From NCBI RefSeq assembly GCF_037055275.1, contig NZ_CP146343.1, positions 1,398,501 to 1,462,500 of the forward strand: a stretch of 64,000 nt of DNA, written 5' to 3'. A program made the translations under genes and the position numbers. Origin of the DNA: Pseudomonas sp. ML2-2023-3 (GTDB taxonomy: Bacteria; Pseudomonadota; Gammaproteobacteria; Pseudomonadales; Pseudomonadaceae). The notes below the pieces were generated by a model. That model had not been told where the DNA came from and searched no databases. It saw only the letters and a program-made list of their open reading frames with translations. How positions within the stretch are numbered: the first letter of the stretch is position 1; the number at the start of each line of letters is the position of its first letter. This document shows, in pieces, positions 44,981 to 54,671 of the stretch.

Positions 44981-46309
44981 CTAAACCTGTGGGATTTTTC
45001 GCGGCGCCATGAAGTACATCCACACTAACGCAATGAAGTACATTGCTGGAATCATGGTGAACAGTAAGGTGTAGTTATTGTTCGTGACAGTCAGCACGTA
45101 ACCCACAAACTGGGTCATGAACATCCCGCCGATGGCGGCGCACATGCCGCCAAAGCCGAACACGGTGCCCATCATGTGCTTGGGCGTGTAGTCCATCACC
45201 ATGCTCCACACGTTGGCCGTCCAGGCCTGGTGCGCACCCAGTGCCAGGGCAATGGCGCCCACGGCGACCCACAGTTCGCTGGAGCCTGCGGCCATCACCA
45301 CGCCGATGATGCTGATCGCGCACAACAGCATCGATACCAGCCGCGCCTTGACCGCCGCCATGCCGCGCTTGATCAGGACCGAAGACAGAATCCCGCCGCC
45401 CACACTGCCGAAGTCGGCGGTGATGTAGATGATGATCAGCGGGATGCCCATTTGGGTCACGCTGATGCCCAGGTTGTATTGCTGGTTGAGAAACGGCGGC
45501 AGCCAGTACAGGTAGAACCAGAACACGGGAGCCGTCATGGCGTAGGACAAGGCGAATGCCCAGGTGCCGCGCATCTTGAGGATGGTGCCGAAAGAGACGG
45601 TGGTTTGCTCAGGCTCTTTTTCTTGCTGGATGTAAGCCAGTTCCTCTTTGCTAACGGTTGGGTGATCTTCAGGGTTGTAGTACTTCAAGCCCCAAAAGAT
45701 CAGCCAGACACCGCCCAAGGCCGCCATACACAGAAAGGCTGCCTGCCAGCCCCACACGTGCAGCACCAATGGCAGCATCATGGGGGTGAACATGGCGCCC
45801 ACGTTGGTACCGGCGTTGAAGATCCCGCTGGCCACGGCCCGCTCGCTGGCCGGGAACCACAGCCGCGTGGTTTTTACGCAGGCCGGGTAATTGGCTGCTT
45901 CAGTCAGGCCGAGAATGAAGCGGCAAATCATAAAGCCCGCCGCTGACGTGGCCAGGCCATGAGCACCGGTGGCCAGGCTCCAGAGCAACACGGCGCAGAA
46001 GAACACGCGCTTGACCCCAACCCGGTCGATCAGGCGGCCTTGCAGCACGAAGCCAATGGCATAGCCCACCTGAAACCAGAAGTTGATGTTGGCGTAGTCC
46101 ATCGCCGTCCAGCTCATCTCTTTGGCCAGGATCGGTTGCATGACGCCCAGGGCGGCGCGGTCGATAAAATTCAGTGTGGTAGCGAAAAACACCAGTGCGA
46201 GCATGCCCCAACGGGTTTTGCCAGTCGCCAGGGTGCCGCGAATCTTGTCACCCATTCCTGCGTTTGGAGCGTGGGCAGGGGTAGTGCGTGCAGTCGGAGA
46301 AGGGACCAT
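44981..46309 (-). CDS. MFS transporter, anion:cation symporter type, 442 aa
   Basis: Twelve TM helices with the ACS-family signature after TM1 (FFATTLNFIDRAALGVMQPI) and GRLIDRVGVKRVFFCAVLLW, a longer central loop (YYNEDHPTV-like KYYNPEDHPTVSKEELAYIQ) and FILGLTEAANYPACVKT. ACS members import sugar acids and aromatic acids. Being divergent from quiC, it most likely imports quinate, shikimate or dehydroshikimate; this is inference from position. Confidence 0.85.
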   Translation of the reverse strand: MVPSPTARTTPAHAPNAGMGDKIRGTLATGKTRWGMLALVFFATTLNFIDRAALGVMQPILAKEMSWTAMDYANINFWFQVGYAIGFVLQGRLIDRVGVKRVFFCAVLLWSLATGAHGLATSAAGFMICRFILGLTEAANYPACVKTTRLWFPASERAVASGIFNAGTNVGAMFTPMMLPLVLHVWGWQAAFLCMAALGGVWLIFWGLKYYNPEDHPTVSKEELAYIQQEKEPEQTTVSFGTILKMRGTWAFALSYAMTAPVFWFYLYWLPPFLNQQYNLGISVTQMGIPLIIIYITADFGSVGGGILSSVLIKRGMAAVKARLVSMLLCAISIIGVVMAAGSSELWVAVGAIALALGAHQAWTANVWSMVMDYTPKHMMGTVFGFGGMCAAIGGMFMTQFVGYVLTVTNNNYTLLFTMIPAMYFIALVWMYFMAPRKIPQV

Positions 46310-46446
46310 GGATGTTTACCCGTTTCTTGGAATTTTTATGTGGTGTTGCACAACAGTTGACGCAAGAAGTACGGGGTTGATGGTGGCGAGTGGACAAAAA
46401 ATCGTCAATTCAAGATAGGCCATAATGTTCGATAATCGCACGCAAA

Positions 46447-46460
46447 ACTAACCGGTTGGT
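46447..46460. promoter_or_regulatory. Dyad in the MFS-quiC divergent promoter
   Basis: ACTAACCGGTTGGT: perfect core AACCGGTT with imperfect outer bases, in the 244-bp gap between the divergent MFS and quiC genes. A candidate operator for the TetR regulator encoded after quiC. Confidence 0.4.
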
Positions 46461-46553
46461 ACAGATTGGTTGCTCAATAATAGGGCGCCCTTAATAATCA
46501 AGCCATTAAGAAATGCCGTCGCCTGCAGGCTGCGCCAATCCTGGGAGTTTTAA

Positions 46554-48464
46554 ATGAAGCGTTCGATCGCCACGGTTTCCTTGAGCGGCACCTTGCCAGA
46601 GAAGCTGGACGCCATTGCGGCGGCAGGTTTTGACGGGGTCGAGATCTTTGAGAACGACCTGCTGTATTACGACGGCAGCCCCCGTGAAGTCCGTCAGATG
46701 TGCACCGATCTGGGGCTTGAAATCAGCTTGTTCCAGCCGTTTCGTGATTTCGAGGGGTGCCGCCGCGATCGTCTCGCCCGCAACCTTGATCGCGCCGAGC
46801 GCAAGTTTGATTTGATGCAGGAGCTGGGCACCGACCTGGTGCTGGTGTGCAGTAACGCTTCGCCCGACTCGGTGGGCGATCGCCAGATTCTGCTGGATGA
46901 CCTGAGCATGCTCGCCGAACGTGCGGGGGCGCGCAACCTGCGCATTGGTTACGAAGCGCTGGCCTGGGGGCGTCACGTCAATACCTGGCAACAGGTCTGG
47001 GATCTGGTGCGCCAGATCGACCATCCGAATCTTGGGGTATTGCTCGACAGCTTCCACACCCTGTCGCTCAAGGGCGATCCAGGCGCCATTGCGCAGATTC
47101 CCGGCGACAAGATCTTCTTTGTACAAATGGCTGACGCACCGATTCTGGCCATGGATGTGCTGGAATGGAGTCGTCATTTCCGTTGTTTCCCAGGGCAGGG
47201 CGAGTTTGATCTGCCGGGCTTTTTGGCGCCGATCATACAAAGTGGCTACACAGGGCCTTTGTCGCTGGAAATCTTCAATGATGGTTTTCGGGCAGCTCCA
47301 CCGCGGGCCAATGCGGCCGATGGCTTGCGTTCGTTGTTGTACCTCGAAGAGAAGACCCGCGAACGGCTTGTGCAGCAAGCGGCCCCGGCCGCGACGCTTG
47401 AACCCTTGTTTGCACCGCCTCAAGCCAGTCAGTACGACGGTATCGAGTTCCTCGAATTTGCCGTGGATGAAAGCCAGGGCGCGCAGCTGACTCACTGGCT
47501 CGAACGCCTGGGGTTCAGCAAGGCCGGGCAGCACCGTTCAAAGAACGTGAGCTTGCTGCGCCAGGGCGACATCAACCTGATCCTCAACGCTGAACCCTAT
47601 TCGTTCGCTCATAACTTTTTTGAGGCCCACGGCCCATCGTTGTGCGCCACTGCACTGCGTGTGCAGGACAGCAGCAGCGCCCTGGCCCGTGCCGTGGCCT
47701 ACAAGGGGCAGCCCTATCGCGGGCTGGTCGGCCCCAATGAGCTGGAGCTGGCGGCGGTGCGCGCACCGGATGGCAGCCTGATTTATCTGGTGGACAAAGA
47801 CGCTGCCGGCAAGCCGCTGTATGAGTCGGACTTCACCATCACGCCAACTCCTTCAGCCCAGGGCGGGCTCAAGCGCATCGACCACATGGCAATGGCTCTG
47901 CCCGCCGACAGCCTCGACAGCTGGGTACTGTTCTATAAAAGCCTTCTGGATTTCGAGGCTGATGATGAAGTGGTGCTGCCGGACCCTTATGGGCTGGTCA
48001 AGAGCCGGGCATTGCGCAGTCGATGCAGCTCGATTCGTTTGCCGTTGAATATTTCAGAGAACAGAAACACCGCCATCTCACATGCCCTGTCGAGTTATCG
48101 TGGTTCAGGTGTGCATCACATTGCCTTTGAATGTGACGACCTGTTTGCTGAAGTCAGCCGTGCCAAGGCTGCGGGCGTGCCGCTGCTGGATATCCCGCTC
48201 AACTACTATGACGACCTGGCCGCGCGGTTTGATTTCGATGATGAGTTCTTGAGCGAACTGGCCTATTTCAACGTGCTGTACGACCGGGATGCCCAAGGCG
48301 GCGAGTTGTTTCATGTATATACGGAAGCCTTTGAGGGGCGTTTCTTCTTCGAGCTTCTGCAGCGCAAAAATGGCTATGCCGGGTACGGTGCTGCAAACGT
48401 AGCGGTGCGTCTGGCCGCCATGGCCAAGTCGCGCAGTGGCGCGGTGCGTCAGGCAAAACTGTAG
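46554..48464 (+). CDS. quiC: 3-dehydroshikimate dehydratase QuiC (two-domain type), 636 aa
   Basis: It turns 3-dehydroshikimate into protocatechuate. Residues 1-280 form an AP-endonuclease-2-like TIM barrel (MKRSIATVSLSGTLPEKLDA, GYEALAWGRHVNTW, DSFHTLSLKGDP, SLEIFNDGFR) with metal-binding Glu, Asp and His residues. Residues 300-620 are a VOC/HPPD-like domain with facial-triad residues in RIDHMAMALP (His), SGVHHIAFECDD (His) and FEGRFFFELLQRK (Glu). The fusion is the known bacterial QuiC1 type. Its product feeds PcaHG nearby. Confidence 0.93.
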   Translation: MKRSIATVSLSGTLPEKLDAIAAAGFDGVEIFENDLLYYDGSPREVRQMCTDLGLEISLFQPFRDFEGCRRDRLARNLDRAERKFDLMQELGTDLVLVCSNASPDSVGDRQILLDDLSMLAERAGARNLRIGYEALAWGRHVNTWQQVWDLVRQIDHPNLGVLLDSFHTLSLKGDPGAIAQIPGDKIFFVQMADAPILAMDVLEWSRHFRCFPGQGEFDLPGFLAPIIQSGYTGPLSLEIFNDGFRAAPPRANAADGLRSLLYLEEKTRERLVQQAAPAATLEPLFAPPQASQYDGIEFLEFAVDESQGAQLTHWLERLGFSKAGQHRSKNVSLLRQGDINLILNAEPYSFAHNFFEAHGPSLCATALRVQDSSSALARAVAYKGQPYRGLVGPNELELAAVRAPDGSLIYLVDKDAAGKPLYESDFTITPTPSAQGGLKRIDHMAMALPADSLDSWVLFYKSLLDFEADDEVVLPDPYGLVKSRALRSRCSSIRLPLNISENRNTAISHALSSYRGSGVHHIAFECDDLFAEVSRAKAAGVPLLDIPLNYYDDLAARFDFDDEFLSELAYFNVLYDRDAQGGELFHVYTEAFEGRFFFELLQRKNGYAGYGAANVAVRLAAMAKSRSGAVRQAKL

Positions 48465-48531
48465 GGCGACTTCCTTCATTGAGCAGGGCGCCCCATAATC
48501 GCGGGCATTCCAATATGGCCGTGAACCTTAC

Positions 48532-49209
48532 ATGACCGACATTCCAGAACTCGACACCGGCGCCACGGCACCGGTCGTCGAACCGCGCAAGAGCCGTAAG
48601 AACAACCCTGAGAAGACGCGGGAAAATATCCTGCAAGAAGCCATTGTCGAGTTCGTGGAACAAGGGTTGGCGGGCGCTCGCGTGGACGCCATCGCAGAGC
48701 GTACCAAGACCTCCAAGCGCATGATCTATTACTACTTCACCAGTAAGGAGCAGCTCTACGTCGAGGTGCTGGAGAAGCTCTACGGCGAAATCCGCAGCAT
48801 CGAAAGTCGCTTGAACCTGGATCAGCTCGAGCCGGTAGAAGCCATTCTGCGGCTGGTGGAGTTCACCTTCGACCACCACGACATGAACGCGGATTTTGTG
48901 CGCATTGTCAGCATCGAAAATATCCACAAGGGTGAGTACATCAAGCGTTCGGAAGGCATCAAGGCCATGAACGACACGATTGTGCATGCCCTGGAGAACA
49001 TCCTGCGACGCGGCGTTGAACAAAAGGTATTCCGTGCGGGGCTGAACCCGCTGGATGTTCATTTACTGGTCAGTTCATTCTGTTTTTATCGAGTGTCGAA
49101 CCGGTACACCCTGGGTGAGATTTTTCAGGTCGACTTTTCCGATCTGCAGGTCAAGCAGCGTCAGCGCGACATGATGTGTGACGCGGTATTGCGTTATTTA
49201 CAGGCATGA
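48532..49209 (+). CDS. TetR-family regulator beside quiC, 225 aa
   Basis: HTH domain ILQEAIVEFVEQGLAGARVD...AERTKTSKRMIYYYFTSKEQ and a TetR_C-type ligand domain. It lies 67 bp after quiC on the same strand and is likely to control the dehydroshikimate genes. A basic, Pro-rich leader (GATAPVVEPRKSRKNNPEKT) precedes the HTH. Confidence 0.85.
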   Translation: MTDIPELDTGATAPVVEPRKSRKNNPEKTRENILQEAIVEFVEQGLAGARVDAIAERTKTSKRMIYYYFTSKEQLYVEVLEKLYGEIRSIESRLNLDQLEPVEAILRLVEFTFDHHDMNADFVRIVSIENIHKGEYIKRSEGIKAMNDTIVHALENILRRGVEQKVFRAGLNPLDVHLLVSSFCFYRVSNRYTLGEIFQVDFSDLQVKQRQRDMMCDAVLRYLQA

Positions 49210-49243
49210 CCGGGCGCTACATTTCTGGAAATGAAATCCAATA

Positions 49244-49262
49244 CCAATTGAAAGTCATTCTC
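49244..49262 (+). promoter_or_regulatory. Probable Fur box of hasI
   Basis: CCAATTGAAAGTCATTCTC: the right part TGAAAGTCATTCTC agrees at 11 of 14 positions with TGATAATCATTATC. It lies 50 bp before the hasI start, where a Fur site is expected for an iron-starvation sigma factor. Confidence 0.55.
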
Positions 49263-49311
49263 GACAAAAAGTAAGATAGCCGCCCCTTTCCTTCATGCTC
49301 AGGGAGTCGGT

Positions 49312-49818
49312 TTGTCGGATATGGATCTCAAAGGCTTGTTCCTCAAGCATGCCGGTACCCTGCGCGGGTATCTGGCGCGCAAGGTGCGAGACCCTCAGCT
49401 GGCCGCAGACCTGGTGCAGGAAAGTTTTCTGCGCATGGCCGAGCGTGGGCGCAAGGAGCACATCGACAACACCCCCGGCTATCTGTATCGCATCGCGGGC
49501 AACCTGTTGGTCGATCACATTCGCCAGGAAACCCGACGCAAGACCGACTCGGTTGCCCACGAAGCACTGGCTGAAATCGAAGATGAACTGGCAGGGCTGG
49601 AGGCCCAGGCGATGGCTGAACAACAGCGCATGGCTCTAAAGCAGGCATTGTCCGAATTGCCGGAACGCACGCAGGAGATCTTTCGCCTCAATCGCATCGA
49701 GGGCATGACCCATGCTCAAGTTGCGCGCCATCTTGAAATTTCTGACAGCTCAGTGCAAAAGCATCTGTCAAAAGCCTTGGCCTACGTCATGCAGCGCCTA
49801 CAAGAGCCTGAGAAATAA
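49312..49818 (+). CDS. hasI: ECF (FecI-type) sigma factor HasI, 168 aa
   Basis: Iron-starvation sigma factor of the FecI group. Sigma-2 region: DLVQESFLRMAERGR and GYLYRIAGNLLVDHIRQETR; sigma-4 region: LPERTQEIFRLNRIEGMTHA and VARHLEISDSSVQKHLSKAL. The start is TTG at 49312 after AGGGAGT; an ATG three codons later would also do. It should transcribe hasR when haem-loaded hemophore signals through HasR and HasS. Confidence 0.9.
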   Translation: MSDMDLKGLFLKHAGTLRGYLARKVRDPQLAADLVQESFLRMAERGRKEHIDNTPGYLYRIAGNLLVDHIRQETRRKTDSVAHEALAEIEDELAGLEAQAMAEQQRMALKQALSELPERTQEIFRLNRIEGMTHAQVARHLEISDSSVQKHLSKALAYVMQRLQEPEK

Positions 49819-49907
49819 TATTCAAATATGTAGATGAATGGCTTACTGAGTTTTAGCCGGCGAGACGTCACTGCTTATATATAACGAGAAATAGAGATTC
49901 ACACCTG

Positions 49908-50906
49908 ATGAGCCAAGGCCCCGAACAGCAGAGCATTACTGAAGCGGCCGCCGAGTGGGCGGTGCGTCTGCACGCGGGTGCGTTGAGCGAAGACACCCGG
50001 GCGCAACTGGACCTGTGGCTGGCCGCCGATGAGCGCCATGCCCCGGCGTTACGTTTCGCCGAGCAGACCTGGGCGGCGCTGGGGGCGCTGGCGCTGGAGG
50101 CCAGGCCCGCCGGGCATCGCCTGTCACCGCCCGCCGCCCGCCCCGTGCCGGTGACTCGACGCCGGCGCCCGCTGCGTTGGGCCGGGCGTGCGGCGGTGCT
50201 GTCGCTGGTGCTGGCGGTCGGCTGGATCAGCGGCCCGACCCTGCTGCTTCAAATGCAGGCGGACTACCGCACGGGTGCAGGAGAAATCCGAACCGTTCAA
50301 CTCGCCGATGGCAGTTCGGTCGAGCTGGACGCATCCAGTGCAATCAGCATCGACTACGACACCCGCGAGCGGCGGATCAGATTGCTTTCGGGGGCGGCCG
50401 TATTTGACGTGTCGCCCATGGGCGAAGCCGAAACCCGGCCTTTTGTAGTGCAAAGTGCGGGTGGGCGAACCCGGGCGCTGGGCACTCAATTTGTGGTTGG
50501 TCGGGAAAGCAGCGACCAGGCATGGGTCGGGGTGTTGCAGCACAGCGTTGCGGTCAGCCTGTTGACCCCGCCGGTTCAAGGCGCGGCGCAGCAAACCCTG
50601 GAAGAAGGCCAAAGCGCCCGCTACAGCGCACAGGAGGGTGTACAAAAACTACCCGGTTTCGACCTCAACGCGGCCACCAGTTGGCGCCGTGGTGTACTGG
50701 TCTTTGACCGTCAACCGCTGGCCCACGTGATCGAACAGCTCAACCGCTATCGCCCCGGCCAGATTGTATTGGCCAATCCTGCCCTGGCCAGTCGACAGGT
50801 CAGCGGCGTATTCCGCCTCGAAATGCTCGACAGCGCGCTGCACACCCTCACCCAGGAGTTGCATGTGCAGCGCGTCGAACTGGCGGGCGTGAGCCTGGTG
50901 TACTGA
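49908..50906 (+). CDS. hasS: FecR-family anti-sigma factor HasS, 332 aa
   Basis: N-terminal cytoplasmic FecR/DUF4880 region that binds the sigma factor (AAEWAVRLHAGALSEDTRAQ, WLAADERHAPALRFAEQTW), one TM helix (AVLSLVLAVGWISGPTLLL, about 95-115), a periplasmic FecR domain (IRTVQLADGSSVELDASSAI) and a C-terminal STN-like DUF4974 part (VIEQLNRYRPGQIVLANPAL) that contacts the receptor. It lies 89 bp after hasI in the usual order. Confidence 0.9.
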   Translation: MSQGPEQQSITEAAAEWAVRLHAGALSEDTRAQLDLWLAADERHAPALRFAEQTWAALGALALEARPAGHRLSPPAARPVPVTRRRRPLRWAGRAAVLSLVLAVGWISGPTLLLQMQADYRTGAGEIRTVQLADGSSVELDASSAISIDYDTRERRIRLLSGAAVFDVSPMGEAETRPFVVQSAGGRTRALGTQFVVGRESSDQAWVGVLQHSVAVSLLTPPVQGAAQQTLEEGQSARYSAQEGVQKLPGFDLNAATSWRRGVLVFDRQPLAHVIEQLNRYRPGQIVLANPALASRQVSGVFRLEMLDSALHTLTQELHVQRVELAGVSLVY

Positions 50907-50919
50907 GCCACCACCCATC

Positions 50920-51008
50920 CTGTGGGAGCCGGCTTGCCTGCGATGCAGACCGCGCGGTGTGTCAGGCAGATTGCAGTGCTGCTATCGCGAGCAAGCCCGC
51001 TCCCACAG
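50920..51008. repeat. REPIN between hasS and hasR
   Basis: CTGTGGGAGCCGGCTTGCCT and, inverted, GCGAGCAAGCCCGCTCCCAC; about 89 bp, just after the hasS stop. Confidence 0.88.
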
Positions 51009-51079
51009 GGCCCTCCAGCGCTTTTTGAACATTAATCGCAAAAACCTTTACTGACTTCACCCCGACGTTACGTCTTGCT

Positions 51080-51095
51080 ATTGAGATTCATTCGC
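51080..51095 (+). promoter_or_regulatory. Weak Fur-like site before hasR
   Basis: ATTGAGATTCATTCGC shows about 10 of 14 matches to TGATAATCATTATC, 32 bp before the hasR ATG. A HasI-dependent promoter would overlap here, but I cannot define it by eye. Confidence 0.35.
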
Positions 51096-51126
51096 AAAGC
51101 AGCTCGTAAGCCTGGGGAAAATAAAA

Positions 51127-53907
51127 ATGATGGGTAGTCAGCGCAAAGGGGTGCATTCCGCAAGCCGGTTAGCCTTTGCTGTTCATATCGCACTGTTTGC
51201 GTCGCTGGCGGTGCAAGCGACGGTACAGGCCGCTGAAACAGTCAGCAGCGCCGTGCAACAAGAATTTATCGCCTTCCATATTTCTGCCCAGCCGCTGGAC
51301 AAGGCCGTGCTGATTTTTGCCGAGCAGGCTGGCCTGCAAGTGCTGTTCGACAGCCAGATGCTGCAAGGCCTGAAATCCGTAGCACTCAATGGCGACTTCG
51401 GCGTACAGGAAGGTCTGGCCCGTTTGTTGGGCGGCAATCCGGTGGAGTACCGCTTTACCGGCGAACGCCAGGTCACCCTGACCCGCGTCAGCGGCGAACA
51501 CAATGGCGCACTGGCATTGGGCACTACTTCGGTAACGGCCAGCGAAGGCAATAGTGGGGATTGGGTGTATCAGACGCCATCTTCTGTAGCGGTCATCACT
51601 CGCGAGCAAATCAACAAGCGCGCCCCACGCCACGCAGCGGACATGCTCGAAGAAACCACGGGCGTGTACACCGCCGTGAATCAGCGTGACCAGGGCCTGT
51701 CGGTCAACATCCGCGGTATTCAGGACTACGGCCGGGTCAACATGAACGTTGACGGCATGCGCCAGAATTTCAACGTTAACGGCCACCAGCAGCGCAACGG
51801 CGTGATGTTGATCGACCCGGAAATGGTCTCCAGCGTTGAAATCGATAAAGGCGCCCAGTCCGGCATGGGCGGTGCGGGCGTATTGGGGGGCATTGCCAGC
51901 TTTAACACCCTGCAAGCCAGCGAGTTCCTGGAAGACGGCAAAGAGTACGGCGGGCGCATCCGGGCCGGCAGCGGTATCGGTAAATTGGGTAACGGCACCT
52001 ATTTCAATGGCGGTGGCGTCTTCGCATTTGGCAATGATCTTGGCGATATTTTGGTTGCTTATAGCGAACGCCATTTTGGTGACTACCGTACCGGTCGGCA
52101 AAACGCCGATAACCTGGGCGTAAATATTCGCAACAAGAACAAATATCGCGAAGCCTGGACAGACTGGCTGACCAGTGAAGTAGGCGATACCGGCAGCGTG
52201 ACCCGTTCGCAGATGGTCAAGCTCGGGCTGAACCTGCCCAACGACCAGCGAGCGCAGTTCACTTACCTGGAAACCGACAGCGATAGCGCTGACGCATGGA
52301 CCAACCTCAATGCGACGCAGGATGGTTACGACTATGTGCGTACCGGTAAAAGCAATATCAATACCGGCAACCTGGCGCTGGATTACAGCTACAACCCGGA
52401 TAACGAGCTGATCGACTTCAAAAGTAAACTTTATTACGTCAATACGCAGCTTGATCGGCGTAATGCCCCCCACAAAGCGTCGGCTAATAGTGGTAATGCA
52501 TTTGATGGTTACGAAGATGAGTTTCGCACCAGCACATGGGGTTTTCAGGTAGAAAACACGTCCCGGTTTGACTTCAACAACTACGGGCAACTGAGCTGGA
52601 ACTATGGCCTGGAAAGCTATCAGGACATTTTGAAATCCAAGAACAATCTGGTGCCGGCCGAGAACGAGAACGATCTGCCCTGGGTCGAGGGGGCAGACCC
52701 GGAAGGCAAACGCACCATGGCCAGCCTGTTCAATAACCTGCACTACCAGTACAGCTATTGGCTGGCGCTGGATGCCGGGTTGCGTTATGACCGCTATCGC
52801 CTGGAAGGCAAAACGGGCATGAGTTTATGGCAAGCGCCGGTCACTCCAGGGGAGAATGGTGGCGAGGTGATGACCTCGGGTTCTTCTGTAAGAAATGTTT
52901 ATTTCTATGATTCAGATCGTGAAGAAGGCAAGTTTTCACCGACGTTTGGTATAGGGATAAAGCCCGGAGTTGACTGGTTGCAGTTCTATGGGCGATGGGG
53001 CCAAGGCTGGCGCCCGCCGGCGGTGACTGAGGTGTTTATGACCGGGCGGCCCCATGGGGGGAATGCACCGGAGCGGGTTTACCCCAATCCATACCTGAAA
53101 GCTGAGGAAAACCGGGAATGGGAGTTCGGTTTAAATATCTTTAAAGAATCCCTGTTCTTTAATAATGACCGGCTTGGAGTAAAAGTTGCTTACTTTGATA
53201 ATAACATCAAGAATTTTTCATTTTTACACTATGGTGTCTCTCTTCCAGGGTCGGCGGATGTCGTCGGGTCGGGTCGCTCTGCGTATGTGAATAACCAAGC
53301 GGAGACCCGGTTTCGCGGCGTTGAATATCAGTTGAATTACGATATGGGACGGTTGTATGCCAACCTGAGTTACACGCATATGATTGGCAGTAATGAGTTT
53401 TGCTCAAGTGGGTACTATATGGGCGGCGCCAAGAAAAGGGGCGAGGTTGTTAAGATAATCAGGACGCCCTACACCCGGCCTAATGGCAAGATTGGCTACA
53501 TCAATACTAGAGTCTCTGAATGGCTCGATGACCCGGACAGAAACAACAAAATCGATTGCGGATCTACTATGGGTAATGCGGCATATATGCCCGCAGATCG
53601 AGGGTCTCTAACAGTGGGTGCTCGTTTCCTTGAGCGGCGCCTGGACACGGGGATACGCTTTCGCTACAGCCCTGGTAATGGCGCGGGTCTGAATGAATGG
53701 AGTTACTCCGGTATAGAGCAAGCACACTGGCCTAAATACAGCGTGTACGACCTGTATGCAAGTTACTGGCCGACGGACACGTTGAATATTACCTTGTCAT
53801 TAGAGAACGCTACCGACGAAGCCTACTTTGTGGCCATGGGCGATGCCAATAACTTGAGTATGGCGCGCGGTCGGACATTGAGTGGCATGCTCGAATATAA
53901 ATTCTAA
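51127..53907 (+). CDS. hasR: TonB-dependent haem/hemophore receptor HasR, 926 aa
   Basis: Outer-membrane receptor that takes haem from HasA. Signal peptide to VQAAE; STN signalling domain (about 45-110: FHISAQPLDKAVLIFAEQAG, LLGGNPVEYRF) that passes the signal to HasS; plug domain with RHAADMLEETTGVYTAVNQR and VNIRGIQDYGRV...IDKGAQSGMGGAG; a 22-strand barrel ending GRTLSGMLEYKF with terminal Phe. The haem-binding His pair could not be assigned with confidence by eye. Order hasS-hasR-hasA is conserved. Confidence 0.95.
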   Translation: MMGSQRKGVHSASRLAFAVHIALFASLAVQATVQAAETVSSAVQQEFIAFHISAQPLDKAVLIFAEQAGLQVLFDSQMLQGLKSVALNGDFGVQEGLARLLGGNPVEYRFTGERQVTLTRVSGEHNGALALGTTSVTASEGNSGDWVYQTPSSVAVITREQINKRAPRHAADMLEETTGVYTAVNQRDQGLSVNIRGIQDYGRVNMNVDGMRQNFNVNGHQQRNGVMLIDPEMVSSVEIDKGAQSGMGGAGVLGGIASFNTLQASEFLEDGKEYGGRIRAGSGIGKLGNGTYFNGGGVFAFGNDLGDILVAYSERHFGDYRTGRQNADNLGVNIRNKNKYREAWTDWLTSEVGDTGSVTRSQMVKLGLNLPNDQRAQFTYLETDSDSADAWTNLNATQDGYDYVRTGKSNINTGNLALDYSYNPDNELIDFKSKLYYVNTQLDRRNAPHKASANSGNAFDGYEDEFRTSTWGFQVENTSRFDFNNYGQLSWNYGLESYQDILKSKNNLVPAENENDLPWVEGADPEGKRTMASLFNNLHYQYSYWLALDAGLRYDRYRLEGKTGMSLWQAPVTPGENGGEVMTSGSSVRNVYFYDSDREEGKFSPTFGIGIKPGVDWLQFYGRWGQGWRPPAVTEVFMTGRPHGGNAPERVYPNPYLKAEENREWEFGLNIFKESLFFNNDRLGVKVAYFDNNIKNFSFLHYGVSLPGSADVVGSGRSAYVNNQAETRFRGVEYQLNYDMGRLYANLSYTHMIGSNEFCSSGYYMGGAKKRGEVVKIIRTPYTRPNGKIGYINTRVSEWLDDPDRNNKIDCGSTMGNAAYMPADRGSLTVGARFLERRLDTGIRFRYSPGNGAGLNEWSYSGIEQAHWPKYSVYDLYASYWPTDTLNITLSLENATDEAYFVAMGDANNLSMARGRTLSGMLEYKF

Positions 53908-54013
53908 ATAACGGACTGTTTGCTTCGTTATATAAAAGATTGCTCGTTGTGAGCAAGGGCGTGCATCGCTGTGCGCCACTTCACTGAAACTATCTAAGGA
54001 AGAAGTTCAAGTC

Positions 54014-54643
54014 ATGACTATTTCAATTAACTATAGTTCGTTTGTTGGTTCTGATTCGATTGGTGACGTGCTTAGCGATTGGGCTCAAGGTTTTAAAACT
54101 GCGGGTCACGGTCTAAGCAATACCGGTGGTTTCAATAGTGGCGGTCGTGCTCAAGATGGTGAGCAGTATGCGACGCATGGTGCCAATAATTCGGACTACG
54201 CCTTTATCGCAGGAAGCGATACCAGCAATGGCCTGCATTATGTGTATGACCCTAAAGTCTCTGCTGGCGACAACATGAACCATTACCTGTGGGGTGAACT
54301 GGACAGCGTGAGTTTGGGTGAAGTGCTGACTGGTGGTTCGGGCAGCGCGTTTGGCCTGGACGACTACACCGTCTCCTTCAACGGCCTCGACCTGTCCGCC
54401 GCCAGCGATGCCGGCCGTGCAGGCAACGCTGTTCAGGACGTGATCTACGGCCTGATGAAAGGCAACGTATCGGGTCTGGAAGGCGTGCTCAACAACCTGT
54501 TGAGCGAGTTCGGCCTGTCCACCGATTCAACCTTCGACCAGTTGGCCGCTGCTGGCCTGGCTCACTCCGATGCACCGCAGGTTGCTGATATCAGCCTGGT
54601 GGGCGTGCAAGAAGTGGTTCAGGACTGGGCTCTGGCGGCGTAA
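54014..54643 (+). CDS. hasA: Secreted hemophore HasA, 209 aa
   Basis: Extracellular haem scavenger exported by HasDEF. No N-terminal signal; the type I secretion signal is the C-terminal stretch ([11 protein letters not shown]). Haem ligands match the family: His32 in TAGHGLSN and Tyr76 (Tyr75 of HasA numbering without Met) in GLHYVYDP, backed by His in [11 protein letters not shown]. The end [20 protein letters not shown] and ADAP-like [13 protein letters not shown] are typical. AAGGAAGAAG lies upstream of the ATG. Confidence 0.96.
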   Translation: MTISINYSSFVGSDSIGDVLSDWAQGFKTAGHGLSNTGGFNSGGRAQDGEQYATHGANNSDYAFIAGSDTSNGLHYVYDPKVSAGDNMNHYLWGELDSVSLGEVLTGGSGSAFGLDDYTVSFNGLDLSAASDAGRAGNAVQDVIYGLMKGNVSGLEGVLNNLLSEFGLSTDSTFDQLAAAGLAHSDAPQVADISLVGVQEVVQDWALAA

Positions 54644-54671
54644 CTCCCGCTCACTTCAGTGAACTCCAATC

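Noticed and set aside
51169..52743. 524-codon minus-strand frame over hasR
   Set aside because: Antisense shadow of hasR without any domain or start signal.
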